A DNA stretch of 64,000 nt from Kitasatospora sp. NBC_01287 (GTDB taxonomy: Bacteria; Actinomycetota; Actinomycetes; Streptomycetales; Streptomycetaceae), in the NCBI RefSeq assembly GCF_026340565.1, contig NZ_JAPEPB010000001.1:1736001-1800000 (forward strand), read 5' to 3'. Positions 45,233-54,711 of the stretch are shown piece by piece (positions within the stretch are counted from its first letter, which is position 1; every line of letters starts with the position of its first letter). The translations under genes were made by a program, and so were the position numbers. The notes beneath the pieces were generated by a model. That model was given only the letters and a program-made list of their open reading frames with translations, made no database searches and had not been told where the DNA came from.

Positions 45233-46402
45233 TCAGCGGGCCGGTGTGACGGACTTGCCGAGCGGGAGCAGCGCGGTCACCTGCCAGCCGCCGTCGTCGC
45301 AGGGTTCGGCGGTGAGCGTCCCTCCGATGGACTCGACGCGCTCGGCGAGCCCTGGCAGGCCGAGCCCACCCCGTCGGTTGGCGCGACTGGGGCGGTTGGG
45401 GCGGTTGGCGGAGCGTTGTCCTGAGCGGCCGTTCCTGACCGTGACGGTGAGTGAGGAGGCTGCCCCGGGTTCGTCGGCTGCGGCGGCGTCCACGGCGGCG
45501 GCCGCAACTGAGGCGACCGCGACCGCGATGTCGACGTCGGCGTCCCTGGCATGTCGGCGGACGTTCGTCAGCGCTTCGACAACGACGCGGTACGCGGTGG
45601 TGGACACCTCGCGCGAGACTCGGGTGACGGGCGCGAGGTCGAGATCGCGGTCCAGGTCGAGATCGAGCCGGACGCGCGCCGACGTCGAGGCATCGAACCG
45701 CGCCACCAGATCGGACAGTTCCTCGATCCCGTGGGCGGCTGACCGGGAGTCACCGTCCTCGTCGTCGTGGAGCATGTGCACGGTGCGGTCCATGGACGTC
45801 AGGGCTCTGAAGCCGGCCTCTTCGATGCGACGGAGCGCGGTGAGTGCGACCTCGGGATCACTCTCCCCGACGAACAGCCCGGCTTGCGCTTGTGCGACGA
45901 TCTCGCTGACGTCGTGGGCGACGAAGTCGTGCAGGTCCCGGGCGAGATCGAGCCGCTGACGCAGTCGGCCTTCCGCCACCGAACGCACACGCCGCACATC
46001 GAGGACCCTGAGATAGGCACCACCCGTCGCCGCGCCGGTGGCCATCAGGAACCAGAAGAGGCAGCCGCCGACAACCGTGCCGCCCATCTTCGGTTCCCAG
46101 GCCCGCAACACCCAGAGTGTGACGGCCAGGTGTGTCGCCAGCCCGACGGCGACCGCCTGAGGAATCGGCGGATGGCGAACGGCCGGCACCAGCAAGGCCA
46201 GCAGCGCGATCGCCTCCAGCGAGCCGAGGATGCCGGGTGCCGGACCCGCTGCTCCGGCCGGACGTGCGGCGGTCACCGCCAGCGACGCCGTCGCGGCGAT
46301 GCCGGTCGCCCACCCGCCGAGGGGACGCGACCGCGGCCGACCGCCGAAGACGAGGAGTGCCGCCAACACGGCCAGGGCCGCAGGCACGAGAATGATCAGC
46401 AC
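45233..46402 (-). CDS. Sensor histidine kinase (HisKA_3, NarL partner)
   Basis: 389 residues. Four or five membrane helices fill residues 1-130, then the HisKA_3 box DLARDLHDFVAHDV with His158. The ATPase end has EALTNVRRHARDADV (N-box) and GLGLPGLAERVESIGG (G-box). An Ala/Asp-rich and Arg/Asn-rich insert near 300-345 separates N- and G-boxes. The GTG at 46402 is the most likely start; the open frame continues upstream but without membrane-protein features. There is almost no extracytoplasmic sensing loop, so it probably senses a membrane signal. Confidence 0.88.
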   Translation of the reverse strand: MLIILVPAALAVLAALLVFGGRPRSRPLGGWATGIAATASLAVTAARPAGAAGPAPGILGSLEAIALLALLVPAVRHPPIPQAVAVGLATHLAVTLWVLRAWEPKMGGTVVGGCLFWFLMATGAATGGAYLRVLDVRRVRSVAEGRLRQRLDLARDLHDFVAHDVSEIVAQAQAGLFVGESDPEVALTALRRIEEAGFRALTSMDRTVHMLHDDEDGDSRSAAHGIEELSDLVARFDASTSARVRLDLDLDRDLDLAPVTRVSREVSTTAYRVVVEALTNVRRHARDADVDIAVAVASVAAAAVDAAAADEPGAASSLTVTVRNGRSGQRSANRPNRPSRANRRGGLGLPGLAERVESIGGTLTAEPCDDGGWQVTALLPLGKSVTPAR

Positions 46403-46530
46403 GTCTCGACAGTACGCGGACGAGGCCGTTCGGCGCCTGTGCCGATCGGCACCCCCGGCGGCCGCTCCCCCCGAAGAACATGCCGAACGGCCCATACCCC
46501 GGCCAGGGGTCAGGACCCGAGCCTTGAAGC

Positions 46531-47154
46531 ATGACGACGACACGACCCGCGGCCCTGACGGGCAACACCGCAGCCTCGACGAACGTGCAGGTCGCGAAGG
46601 TGAAGTACGCCCCGGGGACGCCCCCTTGGGCCCGGATCGCCGCACACGCCGTGCCCTTCGTCGTGCTGCCGTCCAGCGTCTGGCGGCTCCTCATGACGGC
46701 GGGCCTGGCCGGGGTCGGACATCCGCAGAGCCCGAACTACCGGTCCCAGCCTTCCGACTACCTCTACGTCCTGCTGCTCTCCGTGGTCGGTGAGGGCTTC
46801 GCGCTACTCACCCTGGGCCTGGTGAAGCCGTGGGGCGAGGTCGTTCCTCGGTGGATTCCGCTGCTGGGCGGTCGTCGCGTTCCGATCAAGGCCGCGGTCA
46901 TCCCGGCGACCGCCGGTGCACTGCTGCTCCTGCTGATCGCCGCCTACTTCTTCCTGGATCCGATCTTCTTCCACGTCCACTTCACCCCGTCGACCGGCGA
47001 CCGGGGAACGCCGACCTCGCACCTCGAAGTCCACGGATGGTCCCGAACACTGTTCGCGGCCTGCTACCTGCCGCTGCTGGCCTGGCCGGGGCTCGTCGGT
47101 GCGGTCACCTGCGCCTATCACCGGCGTCGCACCGCCGAAGGGGAGCTGACCTGA
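46531..47154 (+). CDS. Four-helix integral membrane protein, divergent from a two-component system
   Basis: 207 residues. Four hydrophobic segments (about 38-60, 78-98, 117-142 and 172-192): VPFVVLPSSVWRLLM, YLYVLLLSVVGEGFALLTLGL, AAVIPATAGALLLLLIAAYFFL and LFAACYLPLLAWPGLVGAVTCAY. Similar proteins sit beside LuxR-type two-component systems in other actinomycetes, but no activity is known. It starts 128 bp from the kinase GTG on the opposite strand and is the most likely regulatory target. Confidence 0.65.
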   Translation: MTTTRPAALTGNTAASTNVQVAKVKYAPGTPPWARIAAHAVPFVVLPSSVWRLLMTAGLAGVGHPQSPNYRSQPSDYLYVLLLSVVGEGFALLTLGLVKPWGEVVPRWIPLLGGRRVPIKAAVIPATAGALLLLLIAAYFFLDPIFFHVHFTPSTGDRGTPTSHLEVHGWSRTLFAACYLPLLAWPGLVGAVTCAYHRRRTAEGELT

Positions 47155-47248
47155 CCGACGTCAGGGGCCGGGAAGTCCAGGAAGCCCGGCCCGAGCAGGA
47201 GCCGCTGCTCACAATTCGTCCTTTCGTTCGATTCTGACTTGAATCTTT

Positions 47249-47264
47249 ACGAACAGATGTTCGA
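47249..47264. promoter_or_regulatory. LexA (SOS) box upstream of imuA
   Basis: ACGAACAGATGTTCGA matches the actinobacterial SOS consensus (CGAAC-N4-GTTCG) exactly. It ends 11 bp before the imuA ATG at 47275, over or just after the transcription start. It shows that the mutasome genes are DNA damage-inducible. Confidence 0.85.
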
Positions 47265-47274
47265 TCCTGGACCC

Positions 47275-48021
47275 ATGGCCACCCCCGTCCTCCGCCAGCA
47301 GCCGACGGCGCCGGTGCCGGTTCCGTCGCAGGACGGGCCGGTGTCGGTGCCCGCCGCGCTGGCCGGGGTGCTGCCCGCGGGCGGGTTGCGTCGCGGGTCG
47401 GCGGTGTCGGTGCGGGAGGACGCCGGGCTGCTGCTGGCGCTCGCCTCGGGGAACCGGGAGGGGTGGTACGCGGCGGTGGGACTGCCCGAGCTCGGGCTGC
47501 TGGCGGCCAGCGGGTACGGGATCGACCCCGGGCGGCTGCTGCTGGTGGACGCGCCCGGGCGGCAGTGGCCCGAGGTGGTGGCGGCGCTGGCCGGGGCGGT
47601 GGAGGTGATCCTGCTGCGCCCGTCCGGGCCGGTGGCGCCGCAGCTGGCGGCCCGGCTCGGGGCGGTGCTCCGGCGCAGCGGGTGCGTACTGCTGGTGGCC
47701 GGGGAGTGGCCCGGGGCGGAGCTGCGGCTGAGCGTGCGGGAGAGCCGCTGGGTCGGGCTCGGATCCGGGCACGGGCTGCTCGCCGGGCGGCAGGCGCTGG
47801 TCGCGGTCGAGGGCCGTGGTGCGGCCGCGCGCGGCCGCACCACGCGGGTCTGGCTGCCGGACGAACACGGGGTGGTCCGGTCCGCCGAGGGCGCGCCGGG
47901 CGCGGCCACCGGGCCGGACGAGACACGCAGCGGTGCCCCCGGGCCCGCCGCTGTCGGGGTGGGGCTCGACGAGGAGTCGGGCGACGCGGTGGGGCGGGGG
48001 CGGCTGACGGCGGCGGTGTGA
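47275..48021 (+). CDS. imuA: ImuA-like RecA-fold accessory protein
   Basis: 248 residues. A degenerate RecA-like core reads GVLPAGGLRRGSAVSVREDAGLLLALASG where an intact Walker A would lie, then YGIDPGRLLLVDAPGRQWPEVVAAL and GCVLLVAGEWPGAELRLSV. This is the actinobacterial ImuA' form, which recruits the mutasome without ATPase signature. The ATG at 47275 is chosen because the SOS box lies directly upstream; the frame is open further left. The stop is followed one base later by the imuB ATG. The last 50 residues are a Gly/Ala-rich tail. Confidence 0.85.
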   Translation: MATPVLRQQPTAPVPVPSQDGPVSVPAALAGVLPAGGLRRGSAVSVREDAGLLLALASGNREGWYAAVGLPELGLLAASGYGIDPGRLLLVDAPGRQWPEVVAALAGAVEVILLRPSGPVAPQLAARLGAVLRRSGCVLLVAGEWPGAELRLSVRESRWVGLGSGHGLLAGRQALVAVEGRGAAARGRTTRVWLPDEHGVVRSAEGAPGAATGPDETRSGAPGPAAVGVGLDEESGDAVGRGRLTAAV

Positions 48022-48022
48022 G

Positions 48023-49864
48023 ATGACTGCGGTCAGCGAATCCGTCGACCGGCTGCGGGTGCTGGTGGTCTGGTACCCGGACTGGCCGATCGTCGCGGCC
48101 GGTGACACGGCCGGTGGCGCCACTGGCAGCGCGACCGGCGGCGCGACCGGTGCGACCGGCGGCGCGACCGGGCCCGGCCTGCCGGTGGCCGTGGTGGCGG
48201 GCGGCCGGGTGCTGGCCTGTTCGAACGCGGCCCGGCTGGCCGGGGTGCGGCGCGGGCAGCGGCTTCGGCTGGCCCACCGGCTCTGCCCCGAGCTGCGGCT
48301 GCGGGAGCGGGATCCGGTGGGCGAGACCCGCTGCTTCGAACCGGTGGTGGCCGCGGTCGAGGCGTTCACACCTCGGGTGGAGGTGCTGCGGCCCGGGCTC
48401 TGCGCGATCCAGGTGAAGGGGCCGGCCCGGTACTTCGGCGGCGAGCGGGCGCTCGTCGAGGCGGTGGTGGCGGCGCTGGCCGGACTGCGGGTGGGGCCGG
48501 TGGCCGGGGCGGACCGCGACGGCGACTGGGGCGGCCCGGTGCGGGCCGGCGGCGCGGGCGACGGGCGCCCCGGCGTAAGTGGCACGGGCGGCGCGGGTGA
48601 CGAGCGGCACGGCGCGGGCGGTACGGGCAGCGGGAACGGCGCGGGCAGCACGGGCGGCACGGGCAGCGGGAACGGCACGGGCGACACGCACCGTGAGCGC
48701 CTTGGCGGCCAGGCGGGGCACCCCCGTACCCCGCCCCCGCGGGTCGGCGTCGCGGACGGCGTCTTCGCCGCCGTGCTCGCCGCCCGCGCCGGGGTGCTGG
48801 TGCCCGCCGGCCGGACGGCCGAGTTCCTGGCCCCCTACCCGGTCGCCGCGCTGGAGGACGAGCCGCTCGCCGAGCTGCTGGTGCGCCTCGGCGTGCCCAC
48901 CCTGGGTGACTTCGCCCGGCTGCCGTCCGCCACCGTGGCCGACCGGTTCGGGCCCGCCGGCCTGGCCGCGCACCGGCTGGCCCGGGGACGCACCGCGCGT
49001 CCACCGGCCGGCCGGACGCCGGGGCCCGACCTGGCCGTCGAGCAGCGCTTCGACCCGCCCGAGCTGCTGGTCGAGCCGCTGGTCTTCGTCGGCCGCGCCC
49101 TCGCCGAGCGCCTGCACGAGGTGCTGGCCGGGGCCGGGCTGGCCTGCCGCCGGGTGGCCGTCGAGGTGAGCTGCGCGGACGGGACCACGGCCGCCCGGCT
49201 CTGGCAGCACGAGGGGCGGCTCTCCGCGCCCGCGCTGGCCGAGCGGGTGCGCTGGCAGTTGCAGGCCTGGCAGGGCTCGGGCTTCTTCGCGCCCACCGCC
49301 GGCGGTTTCACCCTGCTGCGGCTGGTGCCGGACGAGCTGGTGGCCGACCACGGGCGGCAGCTGGCGCTGTGGGGCCAGGCCGTGGTCGAGGACCGGGTGG
49401 AGCGGGCGGCGGCCCGGGTGCAGGCCCTGCTGGGGTACGGCGGGCTGAGCCGGGTCGAGCGGGTCGGCGGCCGCGGTCCGGACGAGGTACTGCTGCGGGT
49501 GCCCTGGGGCGAGCGGCCCGCGCCGGCCGCCGACCGGGACGCGCCCTGGCCGGGGCAGCTCGGCCATCCGGCGCCCGGGGTGGTGCCCCGGGCGCCGGTG
49601 CCGGTGCGGGTGCTGGACGCGGCCGGGCTGCCGGTCGGCGTCACCGGGCGGGCCGAGGTCTCCGCCGCGCCGGTCCAGCTGGTGCTGGACGGCCGGGTGG
49701 CGGTGATCACCGGCTGGGCCGGCCCCTGGCCCGCCGTGGAGCAGTGGTGGGACCCCGACCAGGTCAGGCGCCGGGCCCGGTTCCAGGTCACCCTCGCCGA
49801 CGGGCGGGCCCTGCTGCTCGTCCTGGAAGGCGGCAGCTGGGCACTGGAGGCGGCCTATACCTGA
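48023..49864 (+). CDS. imuB: ImuB, catalytically silent Y-family polymerase
   Basis: 613 residues with Y-family layout (palm, fingers, thumb and little finger), including SNAARLAGVRRGQRLRLAHRLCPELRLRERDP and GDFARLPSATVADRFG (the HhH element). The catalytic acidic residues are absent: the first motif is VLVVWYPDWP in place of an Asp-bearing FxxVDxDxFFA. So it acts as scaffold linking DnaE2 to the beta clamp in translesion synthesis. A Gly/Thr/Ala-rich insert (ATGGATGATGG-like and GTGSGNGAG-like) expands residues 30-55 and 180-230. One base separates it from imuA. Confidence 0.87.
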   Translation: MTAVSESVDRLRVLVVWYPDWPIVAAGDTAGGATGSATGGATGATGGATGPGLPVAVVAGGRVLACSNAARLAGVRRGQRLRLAHRLCPELRLRERDPVGETRCFEPVVAAVEAFTPRVEVLRPGLCAIQVKGPARYFGGERALVEAVVAALAGLRVGPVAGADRDGDWGGPVRAGGAGDGRPGVSGTGGAGDERHGAGGTGSGNGAGSTGGTGSGNGTGDTHRERLGGQAGHPRTPPPRVGVADGVFAAVLAARAGVLVPAGRTAEFLAPYPVAALEDEPLAELLVRLGVPTLGDFARLPSATVADRFGPAGLAAHRLARGRTARPPAGRTPGPDLAVEQRFDPPELLVEPLVFVGRALAERLHEVLAGAGLACRRVAVEVSCADGTTAARLWQHEGRLSAPALAERVRWQLQAWQGSGFFAPTAGGFTLLRLVPDELVADHGRQLALWGQAVVEDRVERAAARVQALLGYGGLSRVERVGGRGPDEVLLRVPWGERPAPAADRDAPWPGQLGHPAPGVVPRAPVPVRVLDAAGLPVGVTGRAEVSAAPVQLVLDGRVAVITGWAGPWPAVEQWWDPDQVRRRARFQVTLADGRALLLVLEGGSWALEAAYT

Positions 49865-49923
49865 CGGTCCATCAGCAATCGAGAGAGCAGCGGAAGAACA
49901 GGCGAACGGAACAGCACCGCACC

Positions 49924-52900
49924 ATGGGATTCGACAGCCACCCCAAGCTCCCCTGGAGCGAACTCCGCGACCGGATGCACGGCCACCGCGCCGACACCGG
50001 CGCCAAGGTGCTGCGCCTGCCGGGCACTCCCGCACCGCCCGAAGCCGCCCGGCCCACGACGCCCACGACGCCCACCGCCCCGGTGCCCTGGGCCGAGTTG
50101 CACGTGCACTCCGCGTTCAGCTTCCTGGACGGTGCGAGCGAGCCGGAGGACCTGGTCGCCGAGGCGCTGCGGCTGGGTGTGGAGACGCTGGCGGTGACCG
50201 ACCACGACGGCCTGTACGGCGCGGTCCGGCTCCACCTGGCCGCCCAGGGCACCGGCCTGCGCACCGTCTTCGGCGCCGAACTCGGCCTGCCCGGCTCCCC
50301 CGGACTGCGCGACGAGCACCTACTGGTGCTGGCCCGCTCCGCCGAGGGCTACCGGCGACTCTCCGCCGCGATCGCCACCGCGCAGCTGGCCGGCGAGGGC
50401 AAGGGGCGCCCCACCTACGCGTTCGAAGAGCTGGCCGGGGCACACGGCGGTGAGTGGGCGGTGCTCACCGGCTGCCGCAGCGGCCGGGTCCAGCGGGCCC
50501 TGGAGGAACGCGGGCCGGATGCCGCACTTCGCGAACTCCGTCTGCTGGCCGAGGCGTTCGGGACGGACAACGTCTTCGTCGAGCTGATCGACCACCGGCT
50601 ACCCGGGGACGACCCGCGCAACGACGCACTGGCGGAGCTGGCGGCGCGGGCCGGCCTGGCGGTGGTCGCCTCCAACAACGCCCACCACGCCTCCCCCGCG
50701 CAAGGGCGCCTGGCGCAGGGGCTGGCCGCGCTGCGGGCCCACAGGACACTCACCGAGGCCGCCGGGTGGACCCGGGCAGCGGGCACCGCCCATCTGCGCT
50801 CGGGGGCGGAGATGGCGGCCCGGCTCGCCCGGTTCCCCGGGGTGCGCGCGGCCACCGCCGAGCTCGGGCGCGCCTGCGCCTTCGAATTCACCACACTGAG
50901 ACCTGAGTTGCCGCTCTTCCCGGTGCCGCGGGGGCACACCGGGTTCAGTCGGCTGCGCGAACTGACGCTCCAGGGCGCGGCCCGGCGCTTCGGCCAGGAC
51001 CACCCGACGGCCCAGGCGCAGCTGGCCAAGGAACTCGACGTGATCGAACGCCGGGAGCTGTCCGGCTACTTCCTGATCGTCCACGACCTGGTGGAGTTCT
51101 GCCGGGAGCGGGACATCTGGTGCCAGGGGCGCGGCTCGGCCGCCAACTCGGCGGTCTGCTACGCCCTGGGGATCACCGCGGTCGACCCGATCCACTACGG
51201 GCTGCTCTTCGAACGCTTCCTCAGCATGGAGCGGGACGGCCCGCCCGACATCGACCTGGACATCGAGCACCGGCGCCGCGAGGAGGTGATCCAGTACGTC
51301 TACCAGCGCTACGGGCGCGCGCACGCCGCCCAGGTGGCCAATGTGATCACCTACCGCCCCCGGCTCGCACTGCGCGACGCGGCCCGGGTGCTCGGCTATC
51401 CGATGGACCAGGTGAACGCCTTCTCCCGGCAGGTCGACTTCCGCTCGGCCCCCGGCGCGGACGCCGTGATCCCCACCGACGTACTCGACCTCGGCCGCCA
51501 ACTCCACGGACTCCCGCGCCACCTTGGCATCCACTCCGGCGGCATGGTGCTGACCGGCGAGCCGATCGGCCAGATCTGCCCGACCGAGTGGGCCCGGATG
51601 CCGGGCCGCTCGGTGCTGCAGTGGGACAAGGAGTCGACGGCCGGCGCGGGCCTGGTCAAGATCGACCTGCTGGGGCTCGGCATGCTCTCCGCGCTGCACG
51701 ACACCTGCACCCTGGTGGCCGAGCACCACGGCCGCCGGCTCGACCTCGACACCATCCCCAAGGAGGACGGGGACGTCTACGAGATGCTCTGCCGGGCGGA
51801 CACCGTCGGGGTGTTCCAGGTGGAGTCGCGGGCCCAGATGTCCACGCTGCCCAGGCTGAAGCCGCGCGAGTTCTACGACCTGGTGGTGGAGGTCGCGCTG
51901 ATCCGGCCAGGCCCGATCCAGGGCGGCTCGGTCCACCCCTACCTGCGCCGCCGGGCCGGCCAGGAGGCGGCCGACTGCCCGCACCCGCTGATGAAACGGG
52001 CCCTGGACAAGACCCTCGGAGTTCCACTGTTCCAGGAGCAGATGATGCAACTCGCCATCGACTGTGCGGGGTTCAGTGGAACCGAGGCCGACCGGCTGCG
52101 CCAGGCGATGGGCGCCAAGCGCTCCCACCAGCGGGTGGCCGAGCTGCGCCGGCGGCTGCTGGACGGGATGGCCGAGCGCGGCATCCCGCCCGAGGTGGCG
52201 GAGGACGTCTTCACCAAGATCGAGGCCTTCTCCAACTACGGCTTCCCGGAGTCGCATTCGATCAGCTTCGCCTATCTGGTGTATGCCAGCGCCTGGCTCA
52301 AGTACCACTACCCCGCAGCTTTCACCTGCGCGCTGCTGGCCAACCAGCCGATGGGCTTCTACTCGCCGCTCAGCCTGATCTCGGACGCCCGCCGGCACGG
52401 TGTGACGGTGCACCCGGTGGACGTCAACACCAGCGCGGCCGCCCCGACCCTGGAGGGGCCCCGGGAGAACCCCGCGATCCGGCTGGGGCTGGCCACCGTG
52501 CGCGGCCTGGGCGCCGAGCAGGCGCGGACGGTGGCCGCCGGGCAGCCGTACCGGAGCCTGGAGGACTTCGCGCACCGCACCGCCCTGCCGGCCCCGGTGC
52601 TGGAAGCGCTCGCCACGGCGGGGGCGTTCCGCTGCTTCGGGTTGACCAGGCGTCAGGCGTTGTGGTCTGCTGGCGCCCTGGCACTCGGTGGCGGCGCCGC
52701 TCTGCTGCCGGGCACCACTCCGGGGACGATCGCGCCCGCACTGCCCGCGATGACCCCCGTCGAGGAGACCATCGCCGACCTCTGGGCCACCGGGTCCTCC
52801 GCCACCAGCCACCCGGTCGAGCACATCCGCCCCGATCTGGCCCACATCGGCGCCACCCCCGCCGTCGAGCTGGCCGCCCTGGCCCACGGCAGCCCGGTGC

Positions 52901-53139
52901 TGGTCGGTGGACTGGTGACGCACCGTCAGCGACCGCCCACAGCAGGCGGGGTGCTCTTCCTCAGCCTGGAGGACGAGACCGGGCTGATCAACGTGGTCTG
53001 CAACCGCCATGTCTGGGAACCCCACCGCCGCACCGCCCTGGACCGGGCAGGCCTGCTCATCCACGGCCGCCTCGAACGCGACCAGGGCGCCGTCAACGTG
53101 GTCGCCACCCGGATCGGCCCGCTGCGGGTGGCCCTTTGA
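49924..53139 (+). CDS. dnaE2: Error-prone DNA polymerase III alpha subunit DnaE2
   Basis: 1,071 residues. PHP domain from about 57 (AELHVHSAFSFLDGAS, AVTDHDGLYG), palm with catalytic PDIDLDIE near 441, the PRHLGIHSGGMVLT and NYGFPESHSISFAYLVYASAWLKYHYP blocks, and a C-terminal OB domain with SLEDETGLINVV. It performs mutagenic translesion synthesis with ImuA and ImuB. It lacks an epsilon-binding region typical of DnaE1. It starts 59 bp after imuB. The ribosome site is weak, and a first segment of 55 residues before the PHP domain is unconserved. Confidence 0.93.
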   Translation: MGFDSHPKLPWSELRDRMHGHRADTGAKVLRLPGTPAPPEAARPTTPTTPTAPVPWAELHVHSAFSFLDGASEPEDLVAEALRLGVETLAVTDHDGLYGAVRLHLAAQGTGLRTVFGAELGLPGSPGLRDEHLLVLARSAEGYRRLSAAIATAQLAGEGKGRPTYAFEELAGAHGGEWAVLTGCRSGRVQRALEERGPDAALRELRLLAEAFGTDNVFVELIDHRLPGDDPRNDALAELAARAGLAVVASNNAHHASPAQGRLAQGLAALRAHRTLTEAAGWTRAAGTAHLRSGAEMAARLARFPGVRAATAELGRACAFEFTTLRPELPLFPVPRGHTGFSRLRELTLQGAARRFGQDHPTAQAQLAKELDVIERRELSGYFLIVHDLVEFCRERDIWCQGRGSAANSAVCYALGITAVDPIHYGLLFERFLSMERDGPPDIDLDIEHRRREEVIQYVYQRYGRAHAAQVANVITYRPRLALRDAARVLGYPMDQVNAFSRQVDFRSAPGADAVIPTDVLDLGRQLHGLPRHLGIHSGGMVLTGEPIGQICPTEWARMPGRSVLQWDKESTAGAGLVKIDLLGLGMLSALHDTCTLVAEHHGRRLDLDTIPKEDGDVYEMLCRADTVGVFQVESRAQMSTLPRLKPREFYDLVVEVALIRPGPIQGGSVHPYLRRRAGQEAADCPHPLMKRALDKTLGVPLFQEQMMQLAIDCAGFSGTEADRLRQAMGAKRSHQRVAELRRRLLDGMAERGIPPEVAEDVFTKIEAFSNYGFPESHSISFAYLVYASAWLKYHYPAAFTCALLANQPMGFYSPLSLISDARRHGVTVHPVDVNTSAAAPTLEGPRENPAIRLGLATVRGLGAEQARTVAAGQPYRSLEDFAHRTALPAPVLEALATAGAFRCFGLTRRQALWSAGALALGGGAALLPGTTPGTIAPALPAMTPVEETIADLWATGSSATSHPVEHIRPDLAHIGATPAVELAALAHGSPVLVGGLVTHRQRPPTAGGVLFLSLEDETGLINVVCNRHVWEPHRRTALDRAGLLIHGRLERDQGAVNVVATRIGPLRVAL

Positions 53140-53169
53140 CCGCCCGACCGACGAAACGACTGGAGACAC

Positions 53170-53775
53170 GTGCACCGCTACATCCTCACCGGCACCCCAG
53201 GAGCCGGAAAGACCTCGATCCTGGGCGAGTTGGCGGCCCTCGGCAACCACACGGTGGCCGAGGCGGCGACCGACGTGATCACCGCCGAGCAGGCCCGGGG
53301 CGAGCCGGAGCCGTGGACGCGCGACGACTTCGTCGAGCAGGTGACCGCCCTGCAGCGCGACCGCCAGCTGCGGGCCCCGGTCGCCGGACCGGGGCTCCAG
53401 CTCTACGACCGCTCGCCGGTCTGCACCCACGCGCTGAGTGTCTTCCAGGGCCGACCGGTGCCACCCGGGTTGGCCGCCGAGCTGGCCCGGATCGTCCAGG
53501 AGCGGATCTACCGGCCGCAGGTGCTCTTCGTGCGCCAACTGGGCTTCTGCGAGCCCACCGCCGCCCGCCGGATCAGCTTCGCGGACGCGCTGGAGTTCGA
53601 GCGGGTGCACGAGGAGAGCTACCGGGCGTTCGGCTTCGAGCTGGTCGAGATCCCGCCCGGGCCGCTCGCCGAGCGGGTGGCGCGGGTGCGCGGTGTGCTC
53701 GCCGAGCTGTCGGGGCTCCGCGAGCGGAGCGGGCTGCCCGGGTGGCGCGGTCCGGGCGCCTGGGGCAGGAGTTGA
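53170..53775 (+). CDS. AAA family ATPase/kinase-like protein
   Basis: 201 residues. Walker A GTPGAGKTS (8-16) near the N-terminus, EAATDVITAEQARGEP, and LYDRSPVCTHAL resembling a lid/DR motif. This matches small nucleotide kinase-like AAA proteins (AAA_28), whose substrates are mostly unknown. The GTG at 53170 follows CTGGAGA. It begins 30 bp after dnaE2 and is likely co-transcribed with it, but a mutagenesis role is not established. Confidence 0.75.
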   Translation: MHRYILTGTPGAGKTSILGELAALGNHTVAEAATDVITAEQARGEPEPWTRDDFVEQVTALQRDRQLRAPVAGPGLQLYDRSPVCTHALSVFQGRPVPPGLAAELARIVQERIYRPQVLFVRQLGFCEPTAARRISFADALEFERVHEESYRAFGFELVEIPPGPLAERVARVRGVLAELSGLRERSGLPGWRGPGAWGRS

Positions 53776-54043
53776 GACCGACCCCCGCCACCTGCCTTGG
53801 GGCGCGCGGGCGTTCTCGCGGGTGCCGGCCACCGTGCGTGCCGAAGGCCGACACCGTGCGGCCCCTCGCCGTCTACCTGGGCATGCTCGACTTCGACTCC
53901 GACGCACCGAGCCGGAGGAACTGGTCACCCACCTCCGCCGCCTCGCGGGCAGCTGTGGCCGCTCGACACCGCTGACCCGCTGACCTGTCGGTCCGCGGAC
54001 CCGCCGACCCGCCGACCCGCCGACCCGCCGACCGAGGCGATGC
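53776..54043 (+). other. Intergenic region with tandem repeats
   Basis: 268 bp. A short open frame (PLAVYLGMLDFDSDAPS) resembles part of a coding sequence but lacks a start and a recognisable family; a broken gene end is possible. Tandem ACCCGCCG units repeat from about 53995 to 54031. Confidence 0.4.
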
Positions 54044-54517
54044 TCAGGCGCTGCGCAGCAGGAACGCGGAGAGCGGGACGAAGCCGCCGCTGCCGCCCCG
54101 GGCTGGGTCCTCCCCCGAGGTGCGGCGCAGCAGCGCGAGGGCGATCCGCTCGCCCTGCACCTTGGCGCGGTCGGCCACCAGGCCCTGGTGCAGACCGTCG
54201 ACCGTGGCGCTCCAGAGCTGGACCCAGCGCCCGTAGTGCGCGGCGGTCAGCGGTGCGCGCTCGTGCAGGGCCGCGTGCGGCGCGAAGGCGTTGCGGCGGT
54301 AGTCGGCGGACCTGAGCAGCGCACTCGCCCAGAAGTCCGTGATGTGCGGGAGGTGGGCCTCCAGGTCCATCCCGGCGACCTCGGTGAAGTGCGGTCCGAT
54401 CAGCGGATCGGCGAAGGCTGCGAGGTAGAACCGGCGGAGCAGCCGCTCCAGATCGGCCCGATCGGCGATGTCCGTTCTGAGCACTGGTCCGCTCCTCGCT
54501 GCTCTGTCGTCCGTCAT
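54044..54517 (-). CDS. Group III-type truncated haemoglobin
   Basis: 157 residues. FYLAAFADPLIGPHFTEVAGMDLEAHLPHITDFWASALLRSADYRRNAFAPHAALHE covers helices B-F; the proximal His is in the APHAALH region. The 2-over-2 globin fold is about 120 residues with short tails. It binds oxygen or NO, and group III members are thought to act in NO or redox handling. ATG at 54517 gives MTDDRAARSG; the frame is open 14 codons further. No ribosome site is strong. It is convergent with the AAA gene and divergent from the HTH gene at 54712. Confidence 0.8.
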   Translation of the reverse strand: MTDDRAARSGPVLRTDIADRADLERLLRRFYLAAFADPLIGPHFTEVAGMDLEAHLPHITDFWASALLRSADYRRNAFAPHAALHERAPLTAAHYGRWVQLWSATVDGLHQGLVADRAKVQGERIALALLRRTSGEDPARGGSGGFVPLSAFLLRSA

Positions 54518-54665
54518 CTGCCATCCGCTATCCGGCGCCCGTCGTCCGGCGCCCGTCATTCGTCATTCGTTGTCCGGATGACAGAATCTGAAATCTGTCA
54601 TCTGCCATCTGTCATCCACCAGCCGTCAGCCGTCAGCCACCCTCACCCGACCACCCAAGGTAATC

Positions 54666-54708
54666 GTCAACCTTGGTTGACATCACCTGAGCGTCAACCT
54701 ATGTTGAC
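54666..54708. promoter_or_regulatory. Two operators over a leaderless promoter
   Basis: GTCAACCTTGGTTGAC (54666-54681, perfect) and GTCAACCTATGTTGAC (54693-54708) have centres 27 bp apart. TTGACA (54677-54682), a 17-bp spacer and TATGTT (54700-54705) form a near-consensus promoter running through both. The ATG at 54712 lies at the expected transcription start. The HTH protein encoded there is the likely ligand. Confidence 0.8.
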
Positions 54709-54711
54709 ATC

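Noticed and set aside
50599-53928. Long minus-strand frame opposite dnaE2
   Set aside because: Antisense shadow of DnaE2; the plus-strand protein matches the family over its whole length.
53776-53980. Small gene after the AAA ATPase
   Set aside because: A short open frame with partly protein-like sequence but no start, ribosome site or recognisable family.
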